A stretch of DNA of 64,000 bases from Paragorgia papillata (GCA_035771165.1 JAWNZC010000314.1:6970001-7034000), one strand, 5' to 3'; positions 20,767-31,977 are shown, counted from the first letter of the stretch. Numbers and translations: made by a program. The notes: a model not told the origin generated them from the sequence alone.

Positions 20767-21819
20767 ATGGCTCAAACAGCCAAGAGTGAAGGACTAGCTA
20801 TTGTTAATGCTCAAACAGCGTTCGTAACTGGAGTACAAACTCTTGATAATGTAGTCAGTATTTTGATCGAAGCCGACGTTAATGATTCGACGTCTGCATT
20901 CGAGATAAAGAAAATTGTGAAGAAGCTAACTTCGCCCATTCGTCAATCACATGGATACCTGAACAGAGCGTTAGAAATGTGGCTAGAGGAAAATGCCAAG
21001 CTGTCTGAAAAAATCGAGAAAAATGAGGAGATGATAGGAAAGACGAAGAAGAGCCTTTCTGAGAAAAGAGGAAAAATCGAAGAGCTGAACCAAAATCTGA
21101 AGTCGCTAAGCGATCAAATTGCCAACAAAGAACAAGAGTTGGGGACTGCCAGAAGCTCGTTGGATAGGGCGAATGAAGCATTAAGAGATTCTCAAAAAAA
21201 GCTGAGAGACAAAGAAAATGATCAGAAAATCGTAGCTGGTGTTGGAGCTGCAGTTTCGTTTATTCCTGTTGTAGGTTGGATTGCTGGTCCAACTATGATC
21301 GTTGTAAGTCTCACAGCGCTACAAGACGCCGTCAAAGGGGCAGAGAAAAACGTCGATTCAACTCGAGGAAATGTTAAAGAATGTGAAAACCAAATCTCAA
21401 CGACGAAAGAAAAACAAAATAATCTTCACCAACAGTTGTCGCAGAAAGAAAGAGAGAGAGAGGAAGCCGAAAGGGAACTAAAAAAGCTCGAAGCCGAGAA
21501 AGAAACGTTACAAGAAGAGCAGAAAAGGTGCTTGGAAGTGGCGGAGAAATTAAAAAACACCTGCCATTTCATGACAAAGATTTGGGGAAAGAGTAACGTA
21601 TTGAAAACAGAAACGCAAGATCATGCCTACGCGTTGGAACCTTTGTTCACTCCTCTTAAAGAAATCGCAGAAATGTTTACATTTGAAGAGCAAAATAAAC
21701 TGAAAATGACAACATTACTGTCGAAAGATATCGACTTTACAAGCATGTCTTTGAAAATGAAAGCAATATGTGAGAAGACAGAAGATAAATCATTGGTAAT
21801 TTTGGAGGATTATATTTGA
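20767..21819 (+). CDS. Family B (subfamily II) hairpin coiled-coil protein B3
   Basis: 350 codons, no introns, ATG in a strong context (A at -3, G at +4). No signal peptide. The N-terminus is shorter than in subfamily I and lacks its basic leader. Layout: helical bundle (12-75), coiled coil (75-153), hydrophobic hairpin with GAAVSFIPVVGWIAGP (154-187), charged coiled coil (188-262), and the conserved C-terminal block NTCHFMTKIWGKSN to the end. That C-terminal block is almost identical to subfamily I even at the DNA level, while the N-terminal half is clearly diverged. Candidate poly(A) signal AATAAA lies at 21867-21872, 48 nt after the stop. It is inferred to be a membrane-inserting helical protein of unknown role. 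Confidence 0.9.
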   Translation: MAQTAKSEGLAIVNAQTAFVTGVQTLDNVVSILIEADVNDSTSAFEIKKIVKKLTSPIRQSHGYLNRALEMWLEENAKLSEKIEKNEEMIGKTKKSLSEKRGKIEELNQNLKSLSDQIANKEQELGTARSSLDRANEALRDSQKKLRDKENDQKIVAGVGAAVSFIPVVGWIAGPTMIVVSLTALQDAVKGAEKNVDSTRGNVKECENQISTTKEKQNNLHQQLSQKEREREEAERELKKLEAEKETLQEEQKRCLEVAEKLKNTCHFMTKIWGKSNVLKTETQDHAYALEPLFTPLKEIAEMFTFEEQNKLKMTTLLSKDIDFTSMSLKMKAICEKTEDKSLVILEDYI

Positions 21820-23163
21820 AGAAGTATATATACCGTATTATGATGGCCTCAATGGCAGACAATACAAATAAAACAATTCAAAACTATAATATCATTAGCT
21901 TTCTTCGAGGTATATACAAACGTACCATAGAAATTAGTCAGAGTTATATTAAAGTGTACCGCGTACTTATAGAACCAGGATGGAATGAACATGATGGCCT
22001 CAATGGCAGACTCTATACAACTATAATCAATTCAAGATCATTTACCTATGAAAACAAAATTTTTAGATAAAATAATTCCAAACTATACAATATCATTAAC
22101 TTTGAAGTATATGTAATATATCAACAACGAGTTTGAGTGTTCAGGGGATCCAAACACAAGAAAACATGATGACTAAGCACGAGGCTGAAGTCCAAGTGGT
22201 TTTATTGTTTTCGAGTATTTGGATTCCTCTGATGAAACACGATAAACGAGTTATTGATATGGCATCTCAATTGAGCAATTTCAATTGAAAAATACAATTA
22301 AAATAAAACCTCATGAGATTTTATTCATGGTGTGTGTGTGTAAAATTTATTCATACAGCAACTTGTTTATTTTGCATAGATAATTAAGATCTTAAGAATT
22401 AGATGGACACCGGTTTTCATCTAATACCAACTTTAATCAGGTGATTGAATGAACTATTGTAATTGGCTGATTATCTCATGAATTATTAATGAGTTTGGTA
22501 TATATTACATACAAAGGTTTTAAAGTGCATGTCATGCACACATTTTAAAGATTGTAAACATAAAAATTTGAGAAAGTACAAGCGTAAACCATGTATTAAC
22601 ATGAAGATGGTTAATGGAATTGTATACATTGTAATCTGAAATGTTAATTTTCCTGTAATGAGTAAAATCGTCTGGCGTTAGTGAGAGTGAAATATATATA
22701 GTAGACTTAAAAGTTGCATGTAGCCAGAAAGACTTACAATAAAACAGAAATACCTTTTTACTGTACGTACGTTTTTGGATTTAAATCCGTTTACTTTTTT
22801 GATGTACCGGTATCAAATGAAAAAAGGTTCAAGATTGAATATTCTCACAGCTTGTCAACAGGAGGTGTTAGCAATATGGGACTTGTAACAAGTCTGTGAC
22901 TTGTAACAAGTCTGTGGACATTTTGTAATGGTGTGTTATATACAATCACGTGATTTCTATGTGCATTTTCATTGGTTGCTGACCGTGATCTATTAATTAA
23001 AGGACACATGCACAGATTGCATCAAATGTTAATTATTTTTCCATACTCCAAAAATCTTTTAAGTAAGATTAGTATAACCAACCAATGGCCCTGACCCCCT
23101 TGATGGAACTAGTTAGTAGATTTTAACTGCAGAAACTATGGTGTTCATTTTACAGAGGGATGG
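21820..23163. other. B3 downstream region, no gene
   Basis: Shares most of its sequence with 58875-60102. It contains a repeated GATGGCCTCAATGGCAGAC motif (21842 and 21994) and a foldback at 22112-22258 (ATATCAACAACGAG / CTCGTTTATCGTG-type arms with a GCACGAGGCTGAAG interior) that is absent from unit 2. Confidence 0.65.
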
Positions 23164-23566
23164 ACCAGCACCGGATTTAGGACTGTGGAGGCCCCTGGGC
23201 GGTCACTGGTCAACCAGCACAATATATCAATTCCATTTCTGAATGAGATAATTTTGCTTTACGAACTAATACAACTTCGAAGTCACAATTCCCACACTGA
23301 ATCAGGTTTACAATAACAACTTGTCAACTCCATCCATCAGTCATAATCGTCATAGTATACACTTTTAGAAGTGACCCTATATATCATCCATATATCTTTT
23401 GTCTTGTTTTTGACTCATATTTTGGGCTCTCAAGATTTTTTTCATTTCAACACCTATTTTTTCAACTTTCAAGACATTTTTGTGGAGGCCCCCCCTTAAA
23501 CATTATTTTGTGGGGGCCCCTGGGCGACTGCCCAGTCCACCCTGTCCTAAATCCGGCACTAGGAGG
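23164..23566. mobile_element. hAT-like MITE (unit 1 copy)
   Basis: CAGCACCGGATTTAGGAC at the left mirrors GTCCTAAATCCGGCACT at the right; sub-terminal GGCCCCTGGGCG is also inverted. About 400 bp, no ORF. The same element is present at 60103-60484, so it predates the 37-kb duplication. Confidence 0.8.
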
Positions 23567-25270
23567 CACAGGAGAGAACCAACAACTCTACTCACATGAA
23601 GCTAATGTGGTCACCCATCCGAGTACTTTAAACCTCTTTTGACCAGACTTAACTTCAGCAGTGGTGAGAGGCAGCGCTGCTGTGCACTAACAGCTTGTGC
23701 CATCCAGACATGGAAATAGTGGACAGTGGATCCTCGTTCCAAGAAATGATTTTGGTTGAAAGAAAATTTTGATCTGGCATGGCAATTAGTGCCAACGAAC
23801 TTGGCCTAAGTTGTTTGTAACAGCCTGTTCACACTGCACTTTGAGATCAATCCAAGACTGATCTGAGGGAAATAATTAGCCAGTGTGAACAGTCAAACAA
23901 AACTTGAGATCAATCTTGGATCGATTTCAGTTTAACATGCCCTAAGTCAATCTTCGCTTTTGCTTGAACTACACAAAGTAAGGAAGCAGCTTGCAGGCAA
24001 TGAACAGTCAGTGATTCTACAATCTACATTTCACATTGTATATATTCACTAGCTGTCAAAGTGATGAAATATCAAAATATTAATTCAACTCAGTGGATTT
24101 TCTAGGCACAGCTTTGTTAATGATTGTTTTAGGCCTGCTTGTTTCCAAAGAAATTATTTGGTCCTTAGTGTAGGATCCAAGAAAGGTTCAAACTATTTCC
24201 AGGTCTTGTGCCATCCGTGCCTCCCTTTGATAAACCAACTTGTATTTTTATTGTATAAAACAAATATATATAGATTACATTCTCCTGTGTGTGTGTATAC
24301 TGTAATACATGTAGATCATAGAAGACGTCACCTCGTAGTGTAAAGAACAACAGTCACACTACTGGACTTCATCTCATGTTGTACTTTTTTGTTCTTTACA
24401 CACTGTACAGATGTTCTAACCATTAGCCACTGAAACTCAGATGTTTGACCAAGATTGTTTACGATATTATTTATACCTGGAAACCAGTCAAACCGTACAT
24501 GTCACAAATACTTGTTGGGCTACAAGTCACATTGTGTCAGTTTATTTTCAGTAAATGTTGCTTTGACTCATCCCTACGTATATCGAAAAACAACATTGGT
24601 CTACCATCTGAGTTCCAGTGGCTCAATGGTGAGAGCGACCTCTACTATTCAAATTCTGCAAATGCTGTGCAAATTATGCTAATTCATGCCAATTATTATT
24701 ATTAAAAAATTATTATAAACTTTGTACAAGTAAAATGAAAAGCAACATTTCACAAATTCAAATTGAAAAAATTAAAGCCATACAATAAAACGCAAATATC
24801 ATATTATGTATACAGTATCAATTTTTGAATTGTTTAATTGTGACCAACCCACGGTGTGCCACAGCGCGCGGTCATCACTTATTTGGGAAATTTACAAATT
24901 AAAACAGAATTATACCACAACACAAGACCATAATACATCATCAAGATCGTTTTTAAGTCAGCTATTCAGATTTTAGGTTATTTTGCATGACATTTACTCC
25001 TGTTTGCCATTACAACGCCGACAAATCTAGGCAAAATTTTGTTCGATATTTGGCTGATCGGCCGAGATGGTTTTCGTCAAATTTTACCAAATTATTGCTA
25101 ATCTACGAAATAATTACAACAGACAAATGCTTATACTTACTTTAGGAGTTGTTAGAGCCTACATTTTCATTGGTTTCGCTTACATATTGACAAATAAAAG
25201 CCATTTTCTTCTTGTTGAGAATTGAGATGCACTTGTATATTAAATGCACATTGAAAACGCGAGATTAAAT
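23567..25270. other. Duplicated intergenic DNA with tRNA-like repeat pieces
   Basis: No gene. At about 24620-24665 a GTGGCTCAATGGTGAGAGCG stretch resembles a tRNA A box followed by a weak B box (ATTCAAATTC), and the inverse of the same motif lies at about 24395-24440. These look like tRNA-derived SINE heads. All are repeated in unit 2 near 61400-61640. Confidence 0.5.
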
Positions 25271-26182
25271 CAGGCCAAATTAAGGCCAAACGCATGTTCA
25301 AAATAAGCCAAAAAAAGCCAAACTCTAAAATTAAGGCGGGGGACTGGGCCCGAGTGATAATTGCAGTAATAATTATGCAAGTATGCCATAAATAATCGGT
25401 TTACACTTTATCTGACATTATTAAAATGACAAAACTAAAAATTCCAACTCAAAATTTGCTTATTTTTTAAATTATTTATTCGCGGAGTAATATTGGTTAG
25501 GCACAACGAGCAGTAGGCATCTTCTGAACCATCTATGGCTTTTCGAACCCATAAATTTGTTTTGCCACTCTGGCTTAAATTTTCGCGAGGAGTCATAATG
25601 ACTTTTCCATTTGTTTTCTCGGCCACTTGTGGCTGGTTTGCTTAAGCTCATTATTGATTACTGATCATAAAATAAGCGAGTTTAGACTTTAACTTAATAA
25701 CTGTGTAGGATTTTAGGGTTTTTACTTTTTAGTGAGTTATTTTACTTTTATACCTTTTCCCGTACCTTGAAGTTTTAAACGGATCAAAATTCTTGAATTA
25801 TGATTGGTTGAAACTTGAAAAATTATGCGGTCGGACCTCTGCGAAGACAGTGGCATGAGTGACGATGTTCTAAATTAAGAATTCGTCTCGATTGGTTGAT
25901 AGTTATCCCATGGTTATCCAACTCTCGGATCGCGTAATCTCTACTGCTCTATACCGAGATTTAACAATTAGTCTTTCTAAACAACAAAGCGGCGAATTTT
26001 AACCGATGAAAAACTGAAATATGGTGAAAAGAGCGACGACTTTACATTTTTTTAGAAAAAAAGCCAAATATAAGCCAAAAAATAGTTATAAGCCAAATTA
26101 AATTTTTCCAAGCCAAACCTTGTAAAAACAAGCCAAATTTGAGAAATTTGGCAAAAAGCCAAACTGGCAATTAAAACCCTTG
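25271..26182. mobile_element. Non-autonomous hAT element, unit 1 only
   Basis: Flanked by an 8-bp target duplication GATTAAAT (25263-25270 and 26183-26190). Unit 2 has a single GATTAAAT at 62234-62241 with both flanks intact, an empty site. The ends are CAGG...CTTG. Inside, on the minus strand at 25435-25626, a short frame carries YCSLCLTNITPRINNL, resembling the zinc-finger start of hAT transposases. No full transposase. Confidence 0.85.
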
Positions 26183-27257
26183 GATTAAATATCCGGATAT
26201 TCAGGTCAGCGGTACCCAATACTTCATGGCATATCATGATAACGGTTTCATTTGTAAAAAATCATTTTCTCAATCGAAGTCATCCGTCACCGGTGACACC
26301 GTGACAGCTTAATTGTACAGCAAAAACATACGAAAAAAATTTACCAACTCAAGCTGAAAACACTCTACTGACGTAGACGAGAATTTTACTCGGGCGTTCC
26401 ATTGTCATTTCATTAATAAAAATTTCAAAAAACAAAAACAAAAACAAAAACAAAGTTAGTTTGTCAGTTACTTTTCTTCCTTACTGTTTCTTCCTTTGAA
26501 GGTATTCATACATGAACTGGCTCCAAAATACTCTGACAGTGTTATAAAAGACTCCTGAGGAAGAATACTACAACAAAATTAAAAAAATAATTGAAAAGAG
26601 TTCAATCTCGATCTTTAAGGTGCCTATGCAACGAAAACACAACCCAGTTCATGACAAAGTTTCATTCTTGAGATATTCAGGTTTGTTTGATATGCAAATG
26701 TCATACTTATGACATCACACTGCATAATGACTTTTTGAAAGAGCATCAATTTTAGGATGGTCCAAACTGTATTTTACGCACAGCTACACACGTTTAGTGA
26801 CATGCTGCAAATGCAAATTTTTATTAAGTACTTTCGATAAGCACTCTCATAGAAAATCATACTTTTCTAAAACGTCGTTATGCAGTGTGATGTCATAAGT
26901 ATTACATTTGCATATCAAACAAACCTGAATATCTCAAGAATGAAGCAAGGAAGCGAAATTCTACTAAATATGTTACTTTGTCAGTTTGTCATTTCAAGTG
27001 TTCTTTCAAATGCAATCATAAAAAACTGGGGTGAAATTTTATAAAATAAGGTAGGTAGTGGGACCTCCATCGGCGTTAGTTTATGGATAGATTTTCGAGC
27101 ATATTGTATAAAAACACATGAGATGTACTAATGCGTAAACTACGGTGTTATTTAGTAGTGGATGTATGTAAAATGGGTGTGGCTTGAAGTATGTTGGAAT
27201 AAGGACGAAGAGATGTGGAAATTTGTGTGAGTTTTTGTACTTTCCATTCACGCTTAA

Positions 27258-27297
27258 CCCTCGACGCGTTTCGACCTTCCAGTCTTCTTCAGGAGGG
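27258..27297 (-). ncRNA. Hammerhead ribozyme in the 3' pLTR
   Basis: On the minus strand: stem I CCCTC, core CTGAAGA (fits CUGANGA), stem II GAC-TGGAAG-GTC preceded by one extra A, core GAAA, minimal stem III in CGCGTC, cleavage after GTC, stem I GAGGG, which pairs with CCCTC. It is in the sense orientation of the element. Hammerheads in pLTRs are established for Penelope-like elements. The extra A and minimal stem III mean activity would likely need a dimer. Confidence 0.7.
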
Positions 27298-28314
27298 ATT
27301 TCTCAAGTCAATGTTTCAGTATGTTGGTATAAAGATATGTTGAGAGTCAGGATGTGAATGTGCGTTGAAATTGCAATGAGTGTGTTGGTTTAGAATAAGG
27401 AATATGATAAAAATGGTATAATAAAAATAAAATAGAATTGTGGTCTTACTAAAGGTTGTGTTCCTCGGCAGCCCGCATCTTCTTGAGGCCATTGTACTAT
27501 TAATTATCCCTCTGTGTATTATTCGCTCTCTATCTTTTGTCAAGTGTTAGAGTCGAAAGGCTTAATTTTGTCGAGTTGGTTGTGTTAATAGTCCTAGTTG
27601 TGTTTTGTGACGTCATACGTTGACGCGTGTGATTGGATAGTCTCGTTTAACTGTTAAGTTGTAAGTACTAGTGTAGATGGTGATCGTATTGTATGTCTAG
27701 TATACGTTTGAGTAGTTTAGGAGTAAGGCATTATCACAGACTCACATTGTTCCCTGTGTTATGTTTTGGTTGTATTTAAAAATATGGTGCCTGGGTTACA
27801 TTTTTCGATTGATTATATTTGAATTAGAAACATGAGATATCATTGTCAGGTTAATATATATACATATATACATATGTAGAGTAATATAGAGTATAAGTTT
27901 ACATTATAATTGAGCATGCATATACTCTGCACATTGTGCATATGAGGTGTTCATTGTCTGTATCACTGGTTTAACTAAATCCTTTGTTGGCAAAATCAAG
28001 CAAAAAAGAAATGAAAAATGTTAAATTGAATTGTTTCGATAATATAATATTGTTTGATTCGGTGGTTATCTTGCGTGGTTTCGATTAATACTTGGTTTCT
28101 GCATAGGCGTTGTCTTCCACTCTTTGGCCTCTATAGTAGATATAATGCTGCATCAGTGGTACTTCTGGTTTCACTGGTTTAAACGGGCAAGGAGGACTGT
28201 AAATTCGATGTTTGAGGTTGTCGATTATGCTTGCGGTGGCGGCTTGGCTTCGATGATATTGACCAGGAAGATGTCTTCTCATGTGTATATCGTTTGTCGT
28301 TTGTTGTAGTGTTG

Positions 28315-29949
28315 TTAGTCACTGTTTGTTGTTGTTGTGTCAAATTTACTGCGGACTAGGATGTCCTTTATATTTTGGTTACGTTGATATGCCGTTATTG
28401 GCATATCAGGCCATAAGATTTTCAACGTTGAGTCGTTTTCAATGAGATGCCAGTGTCGTTTAAGAATCTGTCCAATGTGAGTTGTGTTGTTGTTGTACGG
28501 GACGACGAATGTCAGTGGTGAGGTTTTGTCGTTGTTTTTTTCATAGTCGAGAAGTTCTTGTTGTGTGTATTGTGTAGCGTGGGTTATTGCTTCGTTGATA
28601 ATGTCATTCTTGTATCCCCTGCTGGTCAGAATGATGTTTAGTTTTTCCAATTGATTGTGGAGTTTTGTATCGTTGGTAATTAGTCGTCTGTATCGTAGTG
28701 TTTGACTGTAGATCACTCCTCGTTTACATGAAGTTGGATGAAATGAGGTGTTGTGTAAGAGTAATGTTTTGTCTGTTGGTTTGATGTATAATTCAGATTC
28801 TAGTTGTAGACTGTCATTAAGGTAAATAGTTGTGTCTAAAAAGTGTACTGATTGTCCTGAGTATTCGTATTCAAATTTAATTGTCGGGTGAAAGTTGTTA
28901 AGGTAGGTTAAAAATATCTTAAGAGTTTCTATTCCATGGGGCCATATTGCGAAAATGTCATCGATGAATCTGATCCACTCAAGTGGAGTCAGCCCACCAG
29001 GTGCATTTAAAAGCATTTTATCTTCTAAGGCTGCCATGAATAGGTTGGCGTACGATGGTGCCATCGGTGTGCCCATTGCTGTTCCGTGTGTTTGTAGATA
29101 GTATTGGCCGTTAAATTCGAAGTAGTTGTTGTTTAAAATTAGTTCGAGGCTGTTACGAATAACGTCCGTGTCTACATGTGGTAATGTATTAAATTTTTTA
29201 AGAAGATTAATTGAGGCTGTTATGCCTTCCGCATTAGGTATATTAGTGTAAAGACTTTTTACGTCAATAGTGACAAGTATGATGTTGTTAGGAAGTGTAT
29301 TGTTCAGTGCGAATAGTCGTTTTAAGAAATCAGTCGAGTCTTTAACGTAGGATTTGATGTTTCTCATCAAAGGTTTTAGATAGAAATCAGTATATTCAGA
29401 TAACCTAACGGTGGGACCTCCGCAGCCGGATATAATTGGCCTTCCAGGCACGTCAGGCTTGTGTATTTTAGGTAACAGATAAAGTGTCGGTGTTCGAGTA
29501 GGTTTATCTATTAGGAGAAATTTGTATGTAGTAGAGTCAATCTTTCCGTTTTTGTATGTCGTGTTTACGAATTGATTGATGTTGGTAATTAGTTGTGGAA
29601 AGGGGTCGTTTGGTATGTGATTGTAGTGTAGATTGTTGTCAAGGTGTTTGTATGCTTCAGTTAAGTAAGCGTCCTTTGGCCAAATTACAATTGCACCTCC
29701 TTTATCGGCTGGTTTAATAATTAGGTCGTTGTTGTCACGTAGGGATTTAATTGCGTTTTGTTGTTCATTAGAGATGTTGGGTCGTTGGTTGTTATTGTCG
29801 TTTGTCGTAGTTTTGAGATCGTGTAGTACCAGAGAGATGTACTGAGTTAGGTTTTCATTGTCTGGTGGGGGTGGAGTGAATTTACTTTTCGTTTTAAACG
29901 GATGTCTCTCTGTCTCAGGTTTGTCCCTAAAAAAGTATTTGAGATGCAT
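28315..29949 (-). CDS. Penelope-like reverse transcriptase
   Basis: 544 codons from the first in-frame ATG. The frame is open further upstream to 30330, and the extra stretch contains NLSD and ILSKGLKFIPKP, the usual N-terminal RT motifs of Penelope-like elements, so the true protein starts earlier. RT motifs, by residue: DVKSLYTNIP (229-238), GTAMGTPMAPSYANLFM (289-305) and RFIDDIF with the catalytic Asp pair (327-333). The C-terminus ends soon after a KDILVRSKF motif, where endonuclease-bearing relatives continue into GIY-YIG. No such domain is seen in any frame up to 28085. The intact frame and recent insertion suggest a potentially active enzyme. Confidence 0.92.
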   Translation of the reverse strand: MHLKYFFRDKPETERHPFKTKSKFTPPPPDNENLTQYISLVLHDLKTTTNDNNNQRPNISNEQQNAIKSLRDNNDLIIKPADKGGAIVIWPKDAYLTEAYKHLDNNLHYNHIPNDPFPQLITNINQFVNTTYKNGKIDSTTYKFLLIDKPTRTPTLYLLPKIHKPDVPGRPIISGCGGPTVRLSEYTDFYLKPLMRNIKSYVKDSTDFLKRLFALNNTLPNNIILVTIDVKSLYTNIPNAEGITASINLLKKFNTLPHVDTDVIRNSLELILNNNYFEFNGQYYLQTHGTAMGTPMAPSYANLFMAALEDKMLLNAPGGLTPLEWIRFIDDIFAIWPHGIETLKIFLTYLNNFHPTIKFEYEYSGQSVHFLDTTIYLNDSLQLESELYIKPTDKTLLLHNTSFHPTSCKRGVIYSQTLRYRRLITNDTKLHNQLEKLNIILTSRGYKNDIINEAITHATQYTQQELLDYEKNNDKTSPLTFVVPYNNNTTHIGQILKRHWHLIENDSTLKILWPDMPITAYQRNQNIKDILVRSKFDTTTTNSD

Positions 29950-30345
29950 GTTTCGTCTGTAGTTGAGGAAGGACTGGTATATAGTTGTGTAGGTTGTCGG
30001 TTTCGGTTTAGGAATGAATTTTAAGCCTTTTGATAAAATTCTTTTGGTCGTCGTTGGGATTGGCGTGTCCGATAAATTTACAATACTGTCGTTGGTGTTA
30101 GTGTTACGGATTGTTTTGTAAATTGTGGATTTATTTTTATTTCTGTTGTTGTTGTGGTTCCTTTTGGTGTTAAGATGTTTAAGTAGTCTGGTTTTGTTTG
30201 GTATCGTTATTTTGGTTTGTTGTGTTTTCTCGCTTGTTGCCAGTATGTCCGTATGTGTGCTGGTGTTAGAAAATTCTGAATCTGTTGTTGGACGTTTTCT
30301 GTAACCAGGTTGTTGAGCATTGTGTTGCTGTTATTTTGCCGAAGG

Positions 30346-31317
30346 TTAGGTGTGTGGTGATGGAACGTTGGTGCTGTAGGTCGAGTAGATGTGGGGGTGG
30401 CGGTATGATGTCGGTGGTGGACTATCGTTGGTTTTGGTCTTGTGATTGTGGCAGTGGCAGCAGGGGGTATTGAGCGGAGTTGTCGTTGGTTTGAAGGTGT
30501 TTCGTTTGTGTTCATTTCGTTCGGTGTTATTTTCCCGTTGTGTTGGTGTGGTAAATAGTCTTTTCGTAGTTGTGTTGTTATAAGTTTTCCGTTCATTGTT
30601 AAGTCGTTTAAAATACAGTTTGTTAGAATGTGATCTCGTGTTCTTTAGCAGGTGTTTGCCGCTATATGTTGTGGAAATTCGGTCCGTTGTTGTGATAATA
30701 TTCTGTGCGAAGTCATCAGTAGTACTGTTGTTATGTATTCGTTGTGTTGAATGTTCTATCTTGCGTTCAGTCATTTGTAGTGTCCGTTGATGTTGTTCCA
30801 AAAGTATGTTAAGTTGTTCCGTGCAGGCGTTTTTTGATGCTTGTATCCATCGTGTTCGTAGGTCGTCGTCCAGGATTATGTCGCATTTCGTTGTAGTGTT
30901 TAGTCCGTTGGGTAATGTTCCATCGACTTGGTGATGTGTCAGTGTTTCTATGGTTGTAGTTATTCTGTTTCGTTTGTATTTTAGTGTGTTAAGTGTTTGG
31001 AATGAGGCGTATAAGTGTGGTGGAATGTTTTTAATCATCCGTGTCGTATGTTGCGTGTTCGTTGGTATGCTGTTCTGTTGGATGTCTGTCATTCCTACAG
31101 AGTCATTATCTGTGGTGTCCGTCAGGTCATTGAGTTGTCTTGGTCTGTTAGGTGTATATTGTGTTAAGTTTTCAAGTCCAGTGTCACTGTCGTCGTCTAA
31201 AAGTCTGTTTTCTTCAGTTTGGTTTGGTTGTTCTGTATCGTCCGTTTCGTTATTGTTAAGTAGTAGTTGGTTTTCCATTTCATTGCCGTTGTCATCTTCC
31301 ATGATACTGTCCCCCAC
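30346..31317 (-). CDS. Upstream ORF1 of the Penelope-like element
   Basis: 323 codons beginning with a Met in an acidic, Asn/Thr-rich region. The middle (about residues 90-215) looks helical, with LRTRWIQASKNACTEQLNIL and a Gln/Glu-rich stretch; the end is basic, Thr/Pro-rich low complexity. No known domain is recognised. It is in the same frame as the RT but separated from it by two stop codons (30346-30348 and 30331-30333). A second frame (30207-30596, 129 codons) overlaps the junction and ends in a helical IRTYWQQARKHN stretch next to an AAAA run at about 30207. The RT may be reached by frameshift, splicing or reinitiation. Confidence 0.6.
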   Translation of the reverse strand: MGDSIMEDDNGNEMENQLLLNNNETDDTEQPNQTEENRLLDDDSDTGLENLTQYTPNRPRQLNDLTDTTDNDSVGMTDIQQNSIPTNTQHTTRMIKNIPPHLYASFQTLNTLKYKRNRITTTIETLTHHQVDGTLPNGLNTTTKCDIILDDDLRTRWIQASKNACTEQLNILLEQHQRTLQMTERKIEHSTQRIHNNSTTDDFAQNIITTTDRISTTYSGKHLLKNTRSHSNKLYFKRLNNERKTYNNTTTKRLFTTPTQRENNTERNEHKRNTFKPTTTPLNTPCCHCHNHKTKTNDSPPPTSYRHPHIYSTYSTNVPSPHT

Positions 31318-31447
31318 AGTGTCGACAGACTCTTTGTCAGTTGTTTTGAATGGTACGGCTGTGGATAAAAGTGTGCATTTTTGGAATGATTACAATTCGT
31401 TGGAAATTCACCATATATAAAATACACTACCCACAGATACATTTGTA

Positions 31448-31450
31448 CGG

Positions 31451-31495
<45 letters not shown>
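31448..31495. repeat. TA microsatellite inside the Penelope-like element
   Basis: About 40 bp of (TA)n upstream (minus-strand sense) of ORF1, in the only part of the element that is present once. 31500-31715 has no ORF. Confidence 0.9.
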
Positions 31496-31501
<6 letters not shown>

Positions 31502-31937
31502 AAAATTAAAAATTATGAAGGTGAATTTTTGTAATATTTAATACAAGTAGATTATCCAAGTATAATTATTCTGGTCTTTGCGATAAGCCTTCCTGCAGTG
31601 CGCTTAATGTAGAGTAAATAATGTTAAGTATGTAATACCATTATTGGTTTTATAACTGCCATATATGGAGGGAGACTTGGTTTAGCTCCAACCCTTTCCC
31701 TACAGAAGCTTCACAATTTTATAAAATAAGGTAGGTAGTGGGACCTCCATCGGCGTTAGTTTATGGATAGATTTTCGAGCATATTGTATAAAAACACATG
31801 AGATGTACTAATGCGTAAACTACGGTGTTATTTAGTAGTGGATGTATGTAAAATGGGTGTGGCTTGAAGTATGTTGGAATAAGGACGAAGAGATGTGGAA
31901 ATTTGTGTGAGTTTTTGTACTTTCCATTCACGCTTAA

Positions 31938-31977
31938 CCCTCGACGCGTTTCGACCTTCCAGTCTTCTTCAGGAGGG
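31938..31977 (-). ncRNA. Hammerhead ribozyme in the 5' pLTR
   Basis: Identical copy of the motif at 27258-27297, 4680 bp away in the upstream pLTR. Cleavage at both would release an RNA of one full element unit. Confidence 0.7.

Noticed and set aside
28124..28309. A separate plus-strand gene next to the Penelope-like RT (also 32734-32988)
   Set aside because: It is a frame on the antisense of the element 3' region, duplicated only because the pLTR is.
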